64,000 bases of DNA from Pleurodeles waltl (taxonomy: Eukaryota > Chordata > Amphibia > Caudata > Salamandridae): contig NC_090438.1 of the NCBI RefSeq assembly GCF_031143425.1, positions 777,677,138 to 777,741,137 of the forward strand. The letters run 5' to 3'. This document shows positions 33,153 through 44,865 of this stretch, in pieces. The notes beneath the pieces are model-generated. The model did no database searches. It was given only the letters and a program-made list of their open reading frames with translations, and was not told where the DNA came from. Numbering within the stretch: position 1 is the first letter of the stretch; the number at the start of each line of letters is the position of its first letter. Both the position numbers and the translations under genes were made by a program.

Positions 33153-34266
33153 AACCCAAGCCTAAACTACTCACAAAGGACATATTGCAATCCATAAACA
33201 CTCACATAAAGTCAAATGCAAGAATATTGTAGAATTCCTCCTGTCTAAAACATCACTGGTATTGGTATCTGTAAAGCAGTATCACACAATCATATAAACA
33301 CCCTCCACCTGGGAGTCATAGATTAGAATAAACACACAACATGGCCAAATAATATAGAGGCCAAATTTAATTGAGTTACGTAAGGAATACAAAAGTGTGA
33401 AACACATATCCCAATATTCTCATAGTAACTTTAATAATATTCCAATTACCAAGAAAGCATACTTATAAGGAGCATACTAGTGGCATAATATTATGTATCT
33501 ATAGAGACTTACAGTAACCTAAATCCTATTACCATAGTGGGGCCACGAACTACATAGTATAAAATATAAATCATATAAATTCCATTACAAGTATGATCAG
33601 GTAACTAAATAGGGAAAAGTGGATGACCACATTGCCCCACATGGAAATCTATGAAACCAACAGCCTTTCTGGTGGAGCGTACTCCAAATGAGCACGCGGA
33701 GTACCAGAAACTCGGGTTGCCAGTGTACAGCGCAGCCGCCATGTTAACTGGTGTATTTATAGTGGGAAAGAAATGTCAGTAACACCGACAAAGGAATATT
33801 GGCAATTTAGCATGTGGAGTGCTCCAGGCTTTCGTTACTGGCTTATAGCACAGAAGCCATCTTGGCTGAGGTATTTCAGGCACACAAAAAGGTTATAGCA
33901 GTAACATCAAGGAGGGACTAACAACAGCGCTATGGAATTCAATAGTAAAAGCCCACTATTCCAGGTGAAAAGTGGCATCCATCTTAAACTAACAACTGTC
34001 AATAATAACAACCTCATGAAAACAGCATTATATAGATATACCCCAATGGGCAACCATAAGCCTTGTCGGACAGTGAGATTAAGTGAAGTTTAGTAGTCTA
34101 ATAAAGACACATATAATTCTCTGTCAGACAAAATGAACTATCTAGTCAATATCTGCTATATATAAGTATAATTCCAGGGCAAAACAAAGGGATATCACCC
34201 TGCAATGTAGTGCAATAAGGTAACGGTTCTCGCAGTCATTCCTAAAAATAAAGGCCAATAACCGGA
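33153..34266. other. Unassigned spacer between left arm and DIRS element
   Basis: AT-rich sequence with no reading frame of note. It may be the inside of the Penelope-like element or older flanking DNA. Confidence 0.3.
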
Positions 34267-34290
34267 ATTTTATGTCAAGACTGGCTCCTA

Positions 34291-34438
34291 TTATGCATTC
34301 TAATCTTGCTTTAATTAATATAGCAGCAGTCAAGAACTACAAATCCCAAAAGGCTTAGCAACAAGCTAGCCAATGGGAAGAACAAATGTAAGAACGGTAG
34401 GCACCAGTAGGGTAACAGCTATCATCATAGAGTACACA
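34291..34438 (+). repeat. DIRS left inverted terminal repeat
   Basis: TTATGCATTCTAATCTTGCT through AGAGTACACA; the right copy is the reverse complement with about ten to fifteen differences by eye. A short extension outward (34267-34290) pairs with the internal complementary region. Confidence 0.85.
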
Positions 34439-35022
34439 CTTGGCTGCAAGCAGCCCCTTTTCCTTGCTGCTCGCAGTCAAGATAAGTATGCTTTTTGTTA
34501 TTACCTCACAAGCTTTGTTATATCTAAATTTTCTGTGTACTTATTTCATACGTTTATTGTATTAGTTTAAAACGTTTTGTTCCGCTTATGCAGGTTCTGC
34601 TCTGCGCTTCAATCTTCTTCACGGGCTTCCGGCGCCTCCCCCCCTTTGTTCCCTCAGGCGTTCCTCTACACCTTGCGCTGTACACAAAGGTCCTAACCGT
34701 CGCACTGCCTCACCATTTGGCTACTCACACTTCCTCTGCCTCGCGCTGATAGGAGAACATGGACTCTCCGTTTCTGCCTTGCCGCTCTGGTTTCTTCAGC
34801 TTCCAGCGGCAATATACAGTGTTCCTTGGATCGCTTTACCACGCCCAGCCTTCTCCAAGGGGGTGCGGCTTCAATCTGCTTTCAGCTCCGGGCGGATAGT
34901 TTTCTACAGTTTCACAGGCCTCAGGGGAGTGTCTTTTTGTTTGTTTCCAGTCCCATTTTTCACTCTCATTTTCCTTAACCCCTTATCTGCTGGTTTTTCT
35001 TTACCAGTTATTCTCCTCAAAA

Positions 35023-37500
35023 ATGGAGCTAGACAGTTCCCCTTTGATGCCTGATGTTGATGACGATGGGGAAACGTTTAATCAAGATTTAACTGATTTT
35101 ATACAGTCTTCTGTGCAACAAGCACTTCAGGTGGGAGATAAAATATCAAAAATATTGAGAACTTTGTAAGGAATATGGGGGGTCATTACGACCTCGGCGG
35201 TCTTTTTGCAAGACATCCGAGGGACCGCCGTGCGGAAGACTGCCTGTGCAGGCGGTTTGCCGCTCGGCGTATTATGACTGTTGGATGCTCTCCGTCGTTA
35301 TTCCGACAGAGAGCCGCCAACAGCCATACTTGCGGGAGGCGGGGAAGTGGAGGTTGCTCCACCTCCATCGCCACGCCAACAGAACACCGCCCAGCGAATC
35401 ACGTCCTGTGATTCACCGTGGCGGTGTTCTGTTGGCGATGTGGTGTTGGCAGAGCTGCCCCCATGGCTCCCGTCCCCTCCCGGAGGATCGACGGAGCAGG
35501 TAAGTCGATCGTCCGTTAGGGGAGGAGGGTGGGGGGTGTTGTGTGTTGTGTGCGTGCATGGGGGTGTGCGTGTGTGTATGTAGAGGGGGTGTGTGAGTGC
35601 GTGTACTGTATGCTTGCGGGGGTGTTGTGTGTATGGGAATGAGTGCGTGTATGTCTGAGGGTATGTCTGTATAGATGTGTGCGTGTATGTTTGAATGTGG
35701 GTGTGCGTGTCTGTGTGTGTGGATGTAGGCATGTATGTCGGGGGGTGTGCGTGTAAGTGTGTAGGTGGTGCCTGCATGCATGTCGGGTGTGTGTGAGTAA
35801 TGTTATGTTGGGGGTCGGGGTGGGGAGGGGGGCCCTGCCACCTTTGGGGGATGGCAGGGGTGGTGGGGGGCGTAGGGGAGGGAGTCGGGGTGGGGGGTGG
35901 GGGAGACCCCTATCAGTGCCAGGGAAGGAATTCCCTGGCACTGATAGTGCTTACCGCCATGGATTTCATGGCGGTTCAAACCACTGGAAATCCACGGTGG
36001 TAGGCCGGGTCCAAATACCCCCGGCGGTATATTGCCGGCTGCCGGGCTGGAGACCCAGGTCTCCAGCCCGGCAGTCGTCTCCGCCCTGGCGGGCAGGACG
36101 GAGAACCGGCGGTTGACCATGGCGGTAACCGCCATGGTCATAATATACCAAGGGAAGACCGCCAGCCTGTTGGCGGTCTTACCGCCGGTTCTCCGCCATC
36201 CGCCAGGGTTGTAATGACCCCCATGATGTCCAATACTTTACTGGCCCATTCTGCAGGGGAAAGCAGAAAACACAAATTATCTCCAAATATAAAAAATATG
36301 TTTTCTTCTAGTGGCGCACAACTAATGAGTGAGGTTACCTCACAACAGATTGAGGATTTAATTCTTCCCAGGCCTCCGCGTAAGGAGGGGAATAACTCCA
36401 TGAATACAATTAGTTGAATTTTGCATTCTAAATACAAATTAAAATTGAAAAACATTGATAAAGCGCCTAAAAAGATTATCATCTCAAAGATATTGGACAC
36501 TGATGATGATATGGATGATTTGGTCCAATCTGATACCACTGGCGACACTTCTTCCCCCTCTCCTGCCAAGAAAAGCAAATTATCCAGTTCCAATTCCTAT
36601 TCCATTTTGGATACCAATGGAGTCCTACCCTAATCCATCATCCCAATTCCACTGAAAGGCTACCTACCTCCTATGTTGGAGACTACATTTCTTCTCGTCT
36701 TCGTCTTCCCTGAGACAAAAAAACACGAGCAAAATTAAAATCTGAATGTCCCAGACCTTCCTTACCGTCCAACATCACTACTACTCCCTCTGTCGACCAA
36801 TCTTTAATTACCTTTTTTACGAAATTCAGAAAAGACCCTCGCAAAGGGGTGGCTAAAGCCTGGACAACCTGCCAGGACAAGCTACTGGATGTGGTTGGTC
36901 CGCTCACCATATTTTTGACCTTGGCAAAACGTCCAGACTAGATAATTCATACATTAATCCCACACACCTTTCCCTTTGGGTACAAAGGGCTTTTTGTCTC
37001 CTGGGCAAAGCCAATTTATGCTATCATTCACGAAAGGAGGAAAGGTTTGCTCCTAAAATTGGACCGTAAACTCACAAACCTTGCTACTCTCGATCCTAGG
37101 ATACAAGCAGAAGGCTAACTTTTTGGTGATTCTTTTATCAAGGACCTTAGTCATTACATTACGACTTTTTCGTCTATTGACAAGGCTCAACAGTCTCTGC
37201 AAAAAGTGTTTAACCAGCGTGTTTTTGCACGGGCCAGTAGAGGCAGAAGCTGCTTTATCGGCCGTGCCTACCATAACCAAGTTTCAAGAGGCTCCTTCAA
37301 CTCATCCTACAACATCCAGGACTCCAAGCCCCAGTTCTATCCCCAGAGGTCCAGAGGTTTCAGCAGCTGCGGACAGCGATACTTCAAGGCCAATAAGTTC
37401 CAAGGTAAGCCAGATTTTTGGCCTTCCCGTGGGAGGGCAAATTCGACTATTTCTACCAAAATGGCATTCAATTACAACAGACCACTGGGTGTTGGATACA
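35023..37500 (+). pseudogene. DIRS gag-like ORF1, interrupted by a MITE
   Basis: A frame opens at ATG 35023 (MELDSSPLMPDVDDDG, then LTDFIQSSVQQAL) and stops at 35167, just before a 1-kb MITE. After the MITE it resumes (SEVTSQQIEDLILPRPP, then DTDDDMDDLVQSD, then a Ser/Lys-rich part) with stops at 36415 and 36631. The C-terminal part (37206 on) is Arg/Gly/Ser-rich (SRGRSCFIGRAY, PQRSRGFSS, PSRGRANS), as is usual at the gag end of DIRS elements. It overlaps the reverse transcriptase frame. Nucleic-acid binding is expected from the family. Confidence 0.65.
35178..36222. mobile_element. Hairpin-chain MITE, 1045 bp, inside the DIRS gag
   Basis: Ends GGGGGTCATTACGACC and GGTTGTAATGACCCCC, flanked by ATG at 35175-35177 and 36223-36225, are the ends of Harbinger B including the same target duplication. 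Hairpins occur at 35377-35435, 35911-35946, 36041-36072 and 36115-36139. A GT-rich tract lies at 35520-35790. The likely source of transposase is the Harbinger B family. Confidence 0.85.
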
Positions 37501-39115
37501 GTTCAGGGTTATTCCATAGAACTCTACTCCCTTCTGTTTCAAAATGTTTTTCCTCCCTCTCCAAGATTCTCTATGGAAATTACCTGCCTCATTTCAATGG
37601 AAATTCAAGTTCTTTTGCAGGAAAATGCCATTCAACCTTCCCTTTCCGGTCCCACGGAATTTATGAGCTCTCTCTTCCTTGTCCAAAAGAAAAACAAATC
37701 GTTCAATCAATTTGTAGTATATCACAATTTCAAAATTAAAACCATAATCCATCTCAGGGATACTTTACTTCAGTATGACTGGCTAGTGAGACTGGATTTA
37801 CAAGATGCTTATCTTATGATTCCCATTCATCCTTCACACAGGAAATTTCTACAATTCCAATGGCAGTCAGTTTTCTTCCCTTCCTTTCAGTCTTTCCTCA
37901 GCTCCCTGTTGTTTTACAAAAATAATGAAACCGATTGTCACCCATCTCAGGTCTCTAGGTATCAGATTTATAATCTATCTGGATGATATCCTTCTTACCA
38001 ACCAGAGTGTCCAAACTCTTTACTCTCACTTCCAGTTCACATACTCACTTCTTTCGGATCTAGGTTTTCTAATGAACTTGGAAAAGTCTCTAATGATCCC
38101 TTCTCAACTAATAGAGTCTCTAGGTTTCTTAATAGATTCCTCCTCAGCCACCCTTCATCTTCCTCCATCAAAGGTAACCTCAATCAAAAAAGAACTTATT
38201 CACACTCTCCACAAAGTCCAGATCTCCCTCAGATCTCTGGCAAGAATAGTAGGGCTTCTTTCTTCCTCCATTCAAACCTTTTTTCCATGGCCGCTTCATT
38301 ATCGAGCTCATCAACGTTTTAAAAATCCTTCATCTCCGCAAAGGTCTCGCCATCTCCAATCTTATAAAATTAGTCACAGACTCTTTTCCAGAAATTCAAT
38401 AGTGGATACACCATTGAGATGCCTGGAACGGCAGAACTATCTTCCCCTCAGCGCTTGTGTTAGAATCAGATGCAAGCCTAACAGGCTGGGGTGCCCGCTG
38501 TGGACCAATATCGATTGGCGGGACATGGTCTTCAGAGGAGTCCAAATTGCACATAAATAGTTTAGAGATGCTTGCAGGCTCCTTTGCGATCAAAAGCCTA
38601 GTAAAACACAAAGTGCAATGTTCCATTCTTCTTCGTATGGAGAATGTATCTGCAGTTCGGTACATAAATCATCTTGGAGGAACCAAATCAAAACCTTTAA
38701 CCCAACTAGCAAAAAGTCTTTGGAATTTCTGTCTATCCCTCAACTTTTCTCTTCAAGAGGAGTACCTTCCAGGTTCCCAGAATTCCATAGCAGATTGGCA
38801 TTCCCGTCATCTCAAAGAGTCCAGCGATTGGAAACTCCATCCCTCCATATTAAAAATTCTTTTGAACAAGTGGGGTCTGTTCCACACAGACCTCTTTGCT
38901 ACCCGTCTCAATTTTCAATTTTCAGTTTCTTTAGTTGCCGTCCGGATCCTTTGGCCATTGCAACAGATGCTTTCCTACAAAATTGGTCTCCGGCAATGAA
39001 CTATGCCTTTCCTCCTTTCATCTTAATCAACAGAGTATTAGTCCACGTCAGATGCCAGAAAGCATCCTTGACCATAGTGGATCCATTTAGGCAGTCTCAA
39101 GTTTGGTTCCCCCTC
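37370..39115 (+). pseudogene. DIRS reverse transcriptase / RNase H
   Basis: Fragments in three frames give VGGQIRLFLPKWHSITTDHW (start of the RT region), SLFLVQKKNKSFNQFVVYHN, YDWLVRLDLQDAYLMIPIHP with the first catalytic Asp, and IIYLDDILL with the YxDD pair (37977-38003). After about 38455 the RNase H part follows: LESDASLTGWGARCG, HINSLEMLA, IADWHSRHLKESSDWKL. Next comes the DIRS-specific extension: HTDLFATRLNFQ, RPDPLAIATDAFLQNWS, AFPPFILINRVL. Frameshifts near 37880, 38440 and 38930 break it. A stretch between VQKK and NQFVVYH appears deleted compared with relatives. Confidence 0.85.
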
Positions 39116-39280
39116 CCCTCGAATTATCAACAGACTTTCCAGTTCTTCTTCATTCTTTTCCATCTCTACTCCTGGATCATCAGGATCGCCCCACAACCTA
39201 ATTCTCACCAATTCTCTGACTCTTTCAGCTTAGAGGGTCTCAGGTCACCCCAACAAGCCACTCTCATTTTGATAAAGGCT

Positions 39281-40235
39281 TCAGAATTCATTAATAATGC
39301 CTGGGCTCCTGCAACAAGAAAGGCCTAATAATCAGCTTGGTCTCTATGGACAAGCAAGTGCGTGGGAAAATGTATCAATCCCTTTTCAACTAATATAAAT
39401 CTTATCATTAATTTCTTGGCCACAGAAGCCAGTTCAGGTAAGTCATATAGAACTGAAAATCTCTATAGATCAGCTACTTCTATGCATCATCAGTATATCA
39501 ATGGGAAACCTATCGGTGAACATCCTGTAGTCTGCTGTCTATTAAAGGGAGTAAAACTTTCCAAGCCTCCTTCCTCGAAATACACACATTTGTGGGATGT
39601 AACTGTGGTATTGACCTTCTTAATTTCATAGCCTGATAACGCAGACCTTTCTTTAAAAATGCGTTCAGCAAAATAAACCATGTTATTAAGGGCCAGATGT
39701 ACGAAAGGATTTTACCCATTCTGTGTCTATGGGAAAAAGCTTTCGTACATATGGCCCTAAGTCTTATTTATATTAAACGCGTGTCTGACGTCAAATCCTT
39801 GGAGTTTCTGCTCGTCAATTCATTGCTACAGGAGTTTTTTTCCATAATCACAAACACACAAAAACTAATTCACATACAGTTTTTTCTCCTTTCTTTCTTT
39901 CCAAACTCTGTGTAGGTCTCTGTTTAAAAGAATATGTGAATCGTACGCTCAACCTCAGAATGTCCTCTAATCACCAACAACTAATTTCTTTCCTTAGACC
40001 CCAGAAACCAGTTTCCTCTGCTACTATTAAATGGGTCATGTCTCTGGCAGGGATAGACACTTCCACCTTTGGAGCCCATTCTTCTAGGGATGCCATGGCC
40101 TCTAAAGCCTTTTCAGTAGGCTCTAGCCTCGAGGACATTCTGAGGTCGGCTGACTGGTCTAATGACAATGTTTTCAGAACATTTTATTGTAAACCTATTC
40201 AAACTGCAGCTTCATTGGTAATTGATATTCTTTAA
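39281..40235 (+). pseudogene. DIRS tyrosine recombinase
   Basis: The frame begins ASEFINNAWAPATRKA, stops, and continues with NPFSTNINLIINFLATEASS and YRTENLYRSATSMHH. A 68-bp MITE at 39690 and a frameshift split it. The C-terminal part (39936-40235) reads TFGAHSSRDAMASKAFSVGS and LEDILRSADWSNDNVFRTFY, holding the HxxR and the catalytic Tyr region. DIRS elements use this enzyme instead of a DDE integrase. Stops at 39325 and 39628 disable it. Confidence 0.8.
39690..39757. mobile_element. 68-bp foldback MITE in the tyrosine recombinase gene
   Basis: Ends GGGCCAGATGTACGAAAG and, reversed, GGGCCATATGTACGAAAG; almost the whole element is one hairpin. TAA at 39687-39689 and 39758-39760 is the target duplication. 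It is among the smallest elements of this kind in the window. Confidence 0.8.
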
Positions 40236-40243
40236 ACTAGCAT

Positions 40244-40335
40244 AATAGGAGCCTCCAGTCTTGACATAAAATGTAGATTTTCCTAGTATGTTATGAAGGA
40301 AAGTCTTAATTTTATTAAAGACACAGAGGCAAGTT
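40244..40335 (+). repeat. DIRS internal complementary region
   Basis: First part (to about 40275) is complementary to the left terminus at 34267; second part (about 40275-40335) is complementary to the right terminus at 40783-40850. In DIRS biology this region templates circle closure by joining both ends. Confidence 0.85.
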
Positions 40336-40633
40336 TTATCCCACCGCATTTACCATTAACATGTTTTTCTTTCCCTCCCTATTAGCGAATCCAGCATTAC
40401 CTCCTTCCACATCATGACCACTCCGGATGTTCTTCTATCTCCCTTCTCCAGAATTCCAGGTTTTCATACCTTCAAGACTCCCAAGTTTCTCCAAGACATC
40501 AAAGGATTATCTCCTGTTGCCAAGAACTTTTGTCATTTTTTCTGGCAATCGCTATTATTGGTTCAATATTGCCTTTATTTTATTATTTTATTTGACCTTC
40601 TTGACAAGAAAAGAGGTGCTGCTTGCAGTCAAC

Positions 40634-40782
40634 TGTGTACTCTTTGGTGACAGCTATTACCCTATTGGTGCCTACTGTTCTTATGTTTGTTCTTTCCAGT
40701 GGCTAGATTGTTGCTAAGCCTTTTGGGATTTGTAGTTCTTGACTGCTGCTATATTAAATAAAGCAAGATTAGAATGCATAAT
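40634..40782 (-). repeat. DIRS right inverted terminal repeat
   Basis: Reverse complement of 34291-34438, from TGTGTACTCTTTGGTGACAG to GAATGCATAA. A terminal extension follows to about 40850. Confidence 0.85.
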
Positions 40783-40850
40783 ACTCGCCTCTGTGTCTTT
40801 ACTAAAATTAAGACTTTCCCTCATAACTTACTAGGAAAGTCTACATTCTT

Positions 40851-41375
40851 TTAGTAAAAAGCCAGCTACCTAAGTAACACCTATATGTAGCCAGCACCAT
40901 GCTACTGTACGCAAGATATATCAAAGGTAAATAATGATATCCTCATGCTTACACAACCAACATGGCATAACCCCATCCCTTCAAATCACCATTTATATAG
41001 CATAGATCCTTGTGTAGAAAATTAAACGACAGGGGAAGAAGGAGAAAAGTAAAGCACAGCTTAACAATCTGATGAGGTAGTAACATCCCAACATGCAAGT
41101 GAGTTTTGATTGCTTACATGAATAGGATTGCCTGCTTAAAATCCATTCAGGAACATCATAAGTTAAATGTTCTGGTGTTTTCTCTCATAAAATCCATCAT
41201 TATACGTAATCTGTAATTCAAAAGTATTGTACACATCACTTCGAAACAATTGCATTAAATTAAATCTAAGCTTGCAATTCATACTGGACCCTTCACTAAT
41301 AAGACAATGTATCCCCGAAACCATCCCATTCATATCATATATGCAGTCATACAACCTGTATATAGGATATATCAA
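40851..41375. other. Unassigned spacer between DIRS element and right arm
   Basis: No coding sign. It does not match the spacer on the left side. Confidence 0.3.
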
Positions 41376-41985
41376 TCTTAAATTTGGTGCTTTAGTGATA
41401 TTTATGTGTTCTAGGTGTTGACAATTTGTTTGCTATTGCCTTGGATAGGCAAGGTGATTGACATTCTAGTGCAAGCTGAACACTGGGAATTTAGCCCCAT
41501 CTTCTGGTGTTACTTTGCTGAGTCACCTACTTTCTTTTTTTTTTTTTTTTCTTTTCTTTTCTTTTCTCTATACACTAGCTTTATCACTCTGAGACGTTCC
41601 TTTTCTCACTGGGTGCCATATGGAGTTTGACAACTGCCCATTTTGAAGTGGTTAATGGATAATGGAGTGTGGTGTATGGCCTTGATTTTCACAAGAAGGT
41701 GGTTCTCTTGGTGAAGGTATTAATATCCTGTATACTTTAGATTTTGTTTGATATATATATTTTGATATTATAACCCTGATGAAGTCTGCTGCTATATTGT
41801 TTACGCAGAGAAAACACCTGTACTTTTGGATGCTTCTTTATGGTTTTTCTGTTTTGAAATTGTAGACTATGAAACCTGTTTGTAGCATCTTTTTGGACTA
41901 TTGTGCCAAGTTTTGTAAGAATAAAGAGTTACTGGCTAGAAAATCCACAGTGATTTACTATTGGAGTGCTTGAAATCTTATATGC
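41376..41985 (+). repeat. Right arm of the 0.6-kb inverted repeat (Penelope-like)
   Basis: Reverse complement of the left arm at 32495-33152. It contains a pyrimidine tract (41530-41568), an AATAAAGAGTTACTGG phrase near 41920 and ends at TTTACTATTGGAGTGCTTGA. The arms are about 8 kb apart and enclose the DIRS element. Confidence 0.6.
41771..41830 (+). ncRNA. Hammerhead-ribozyme-like motif, right arm
   Basis: CCCTGATGA (intact core), stem AGTCTGC, a TGCTATATTGTTTAC loop, GCAGA, then GAAAA and ACACC. The core CTGATGA...GAAA order is conserved. The 3' part of stem I is less clear than in the left arm. Known Penelope-like terminal repeats carry such ribozymes. Confidence 0.5.
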
Positions 41986-42450
41986 TACAATGCAGCAGCG
42001 GACCGCTTTTATTTTAAAATGCTAAATAACACCAGTCGTGATGTTACTTAGCATTTTAAAACAAATGCGGAAGTCGTCCTGCAGCTCCTGTTGCTGCCTG
42101 CCTCCTCCTGTCTGAGATGACACTCCGAGTCAGGAGTCACATCAGACAGGGAAGCCAGGCAGCCAGGAATGGTTACCTCCCTGCTGCATGACAACACCAC
42201 CCTTTCACAGGTCGTCACTGGATGAGGTGGGGTTGTCAGGCATAACTGTCAGTTCTGAAGGCTGAGTGAAGGCCAGTGTGGGTGTGCTGAATGTGACCTG
42301 TGGTCACAGGGTCATGACCCTCAACTCATGACCCTGTGAGGTCAAGTCACATGCTGCATGGACTGGGAACACACCACAGCAACATGCAGCACACCCACAC
42401 TGGCCTTCACTCAGCCTTCAGAACTGACTAGGACAGAAGCTGCCTGATAA
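41986..42450. repeat. Nested inverted repeats with a perfect 40-bp stem
   Basis: A hairpin at 42010-42062 (TTTAAAATGCTAA and complement) is followed by a perfect 40-bp inverted repeat: 42250-42289 pairs with 42387-42426. Inside its loop CACAGGGTCATGA pairs perfectly at 42305-42338. Perfection over 40 bp implies recent origin or ongoing conversion. No element ends were identified. Confidence 0.7.
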
Positions 42451-43364
42451 GGTAAGTGTAAAATATTAAATATTGTACTTTTTAATTATTTAAGCATATT
42501 GCATTGCCACACATATGTTTAGCAGGGCTATCATGAGTACATTTGAGCTCTGCACTAAATAAATTGCAACAAGGAGAAATAGGGCATTAAATATATTCTG
42601 CTCAATTGTTTGCAAAGTCTGCATTGATATCTTATAGGGTTAAGGCACCTTTGTGTGCTTAGAGTATCTCAGTGAATAATAACTCTGGGGATTAGCACAT
42701 TTGCTTGAGAGATCATGTAACATGCAGATTACATATTTTTATTTCATGTAGCTAGATGAGTGGGTTACTGCTTTTAACTCAGAGATCAGTTTGTTATTTA
42801 CAGTTCCTATATTTTAATCCTTCTAATATAGCTCAGTGAGCTATGAACAACATGTGATTCCTACACCTTGTAACCTTCACTGACTTAGTAAGACATCCTG
42901 TATACTGATTTACACACTGGATTTATTGACCATATATAAAATGTACATGTGATCTAAAATGCTCTGCCACCCTACATCCAGATAAGTAGCACTATAAAAG
43001 AAATAAAAAACAAAATATTGGTATTTATATTGTTATTTATGTTAATACTGCATCAAACCAGCACATCTGACATTATTATAGTGCATGCATATCTCTTATA
43101 TACAGGGACTGAACAAAGTCAAAAGCATGCCTTTCTTACGTGAAGTGACAACAAATTGTGAGCATTTCTTTCCCCTCCACTGCATTTGAATTTAGGTGTG
43201 AGGCTCCAGATACCTCCCAGCCAGAACACTGGAACAAAAGGAGGCCTGATGGCCCCTTTAACTCCCCCATTTGTTATGGGCCCAGCTGAAAGCCCCCTCC
43301 CCTTTTGCATGTTGCTGCTCGGAAGAAAAGCAGACAACATGCAGGCATTGCTGAAGGTGTCCCT
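42451..43364. other. Unassigned AT-rich sequence
   Basis: No supported feature on either strand. Confidence 0.3.
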
Positions 43365-44815
43365 GTTAGAAATGGGGCTTCTGGTTGGCTAAGGTATACA
43401 CCTAAGCCAGGCAGCCACCACTCTAGTCAGGGTAAGTCAAGTACACACTTAAGATAGCCTGTGCTCAACCTCTGGTAGCTTGGTGCAGAACAGGCAGGCT
43501 TGTCAAAGAGGCAATGTGTAAAGTATTTGTGCAACACTTAGTATAGTAGCACAATGAAAGACACCACAAAAGACTCCACACCAGTTGTAGAAAAATAGAC
43601 AAACTTTATCTAATTAAAACCAGACCAAAATGACAAAAATCAGTATATCAAGAGTTATTTCAGTTGTAAAGTTAAGAGTTATGCCAGTTGTAAAGTTATT
43701 AGCTCATTCTCATGGGGAATCACAGTGCTCGATAAAGATGCTGGCGCTCCCTTTAAGGAAGTTACAGAAATCCTCAAATGAGTCCACAGGTCGCTTTTTC
43801 CAAGGTAATGAGGAGACCGGAATATAGCAGAGTACTTCCCCACCTCAAGTGTCGTTGGTGCAGTTGGGGTTGAAGTCGGGCTGTGCGGGCCTCGGGACAG
43901 AACCTGGGGCTTGAAGTTACTGCTCCGGCTGTCGGTGGCCTCGCACACAGGGTCCACATGGCAGGAAGACCAGTTGGGCTCTGGTACGGCCTCAGGAGCA
44001 CAGGCGGGTCTACGGCCCGGTACTGCGCTGTTGGTGGTTCTCAGTACTCAGAGGCAGGCATGGCTAGGGCTCAGCAGCAATAGAGGCAGTCTTGTAAATC
44101 CTTGGCACCGGGAAACCTGGAGAGTGCGTGCTCAACTCATTGTGGTTACTAGGAAAACAGAAGGCACTCAGGCATATTGATGCTCCCTGCACTGACGGGG
44201 GGGGGGGGAAGGGCTACACCTCAGAGCTGCGGTGCTGCTGTATCTTCAAAAATGTCAATCTCAAGTGCAGTTCGTAGCAAAAGGTGATAAGGGACCAACA
44301 CATCAGGTGCTAGACTCTGGGTGCTTGTTTGGTGACCCAATCAAAGGTGCAAATAACCCACAGCAAATGTTGGTTTGCATGCAGTGCTCAGTCCGAGCAC
44401 AAGGAAGTCTATTATGGCCCTGAATTTTCCTTAACAGGCGGCAAGCCAACAAGCCCTTGGAGTTTCTTGGGAACTTGTAGGCTATAGAGGGCAGTACTCC
44501 CTCACTGCAGAGGTAGCACGCAGCAGGCCAACACAGCAGAGAACAGTGCAAAGTGACAGTCCTTCCTGCACAGCAATCAGCAGGCAGCAGGCCAACACAG
44601 CAAAGCAAGTGACAGAGTGGCAGTCCCGCCTGGCAGCAGAGCTCTTCTTAGTTGCAGAGTCTCCTTCAGGACCCCAAAATCAACTAACGTGGGGGTGCGA
44701 TAGGTCCAGTACTTATATCAAAAGGTGTCTTTGAAGTGGGGGAGACAGTATAAGAGAGACCTTTGATCCTCACAAGGTCCCTGCTCTTCCTTCCCTGGCT
44801 CCAGGCACATTACAG
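43365..44815. repeat. LTR-like dispersed repeat (unclassified)
   Basis: Starts TGTTAGAAATGGGGCTTCTG and continues with CACTCTAGTCAGGGTAAG, phrases that I associate with an abundant salamander repeat. The TG start is LTR-like, but no matching second copy, primer binding site or pol gene is in the window. A G9 run lies near 44200. The boundary at the right is a guess. Confidence 0.3.
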
Positions 44816-44865
44816 GCATTGATTCTGTAAGATTATGTATTTATTATTTATTATTTATTATTGAT

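Larger units (their letters stand above)
34267..40850 (+). mobile_element. DIRS-type retrotransposon with ITRs and internal complementary region
   Basis: The element has inverted terminal repeats (34291-34438 against 40634-40782). Just inside the right ITR an internal complementary region (40244-40335) is complementary to both outermost ends: its first part to 34267-34292 and its second part to 40783-40850. This arrangement defines DIRS elements. Coding traces in order are gag-like, reverse transcriptase with RNase H, and tyrosine recombinase. MITEs at 35178-36222 and 39690-39757 interrupt it. Numerous stops make it inactive. Confidence 0.9.
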
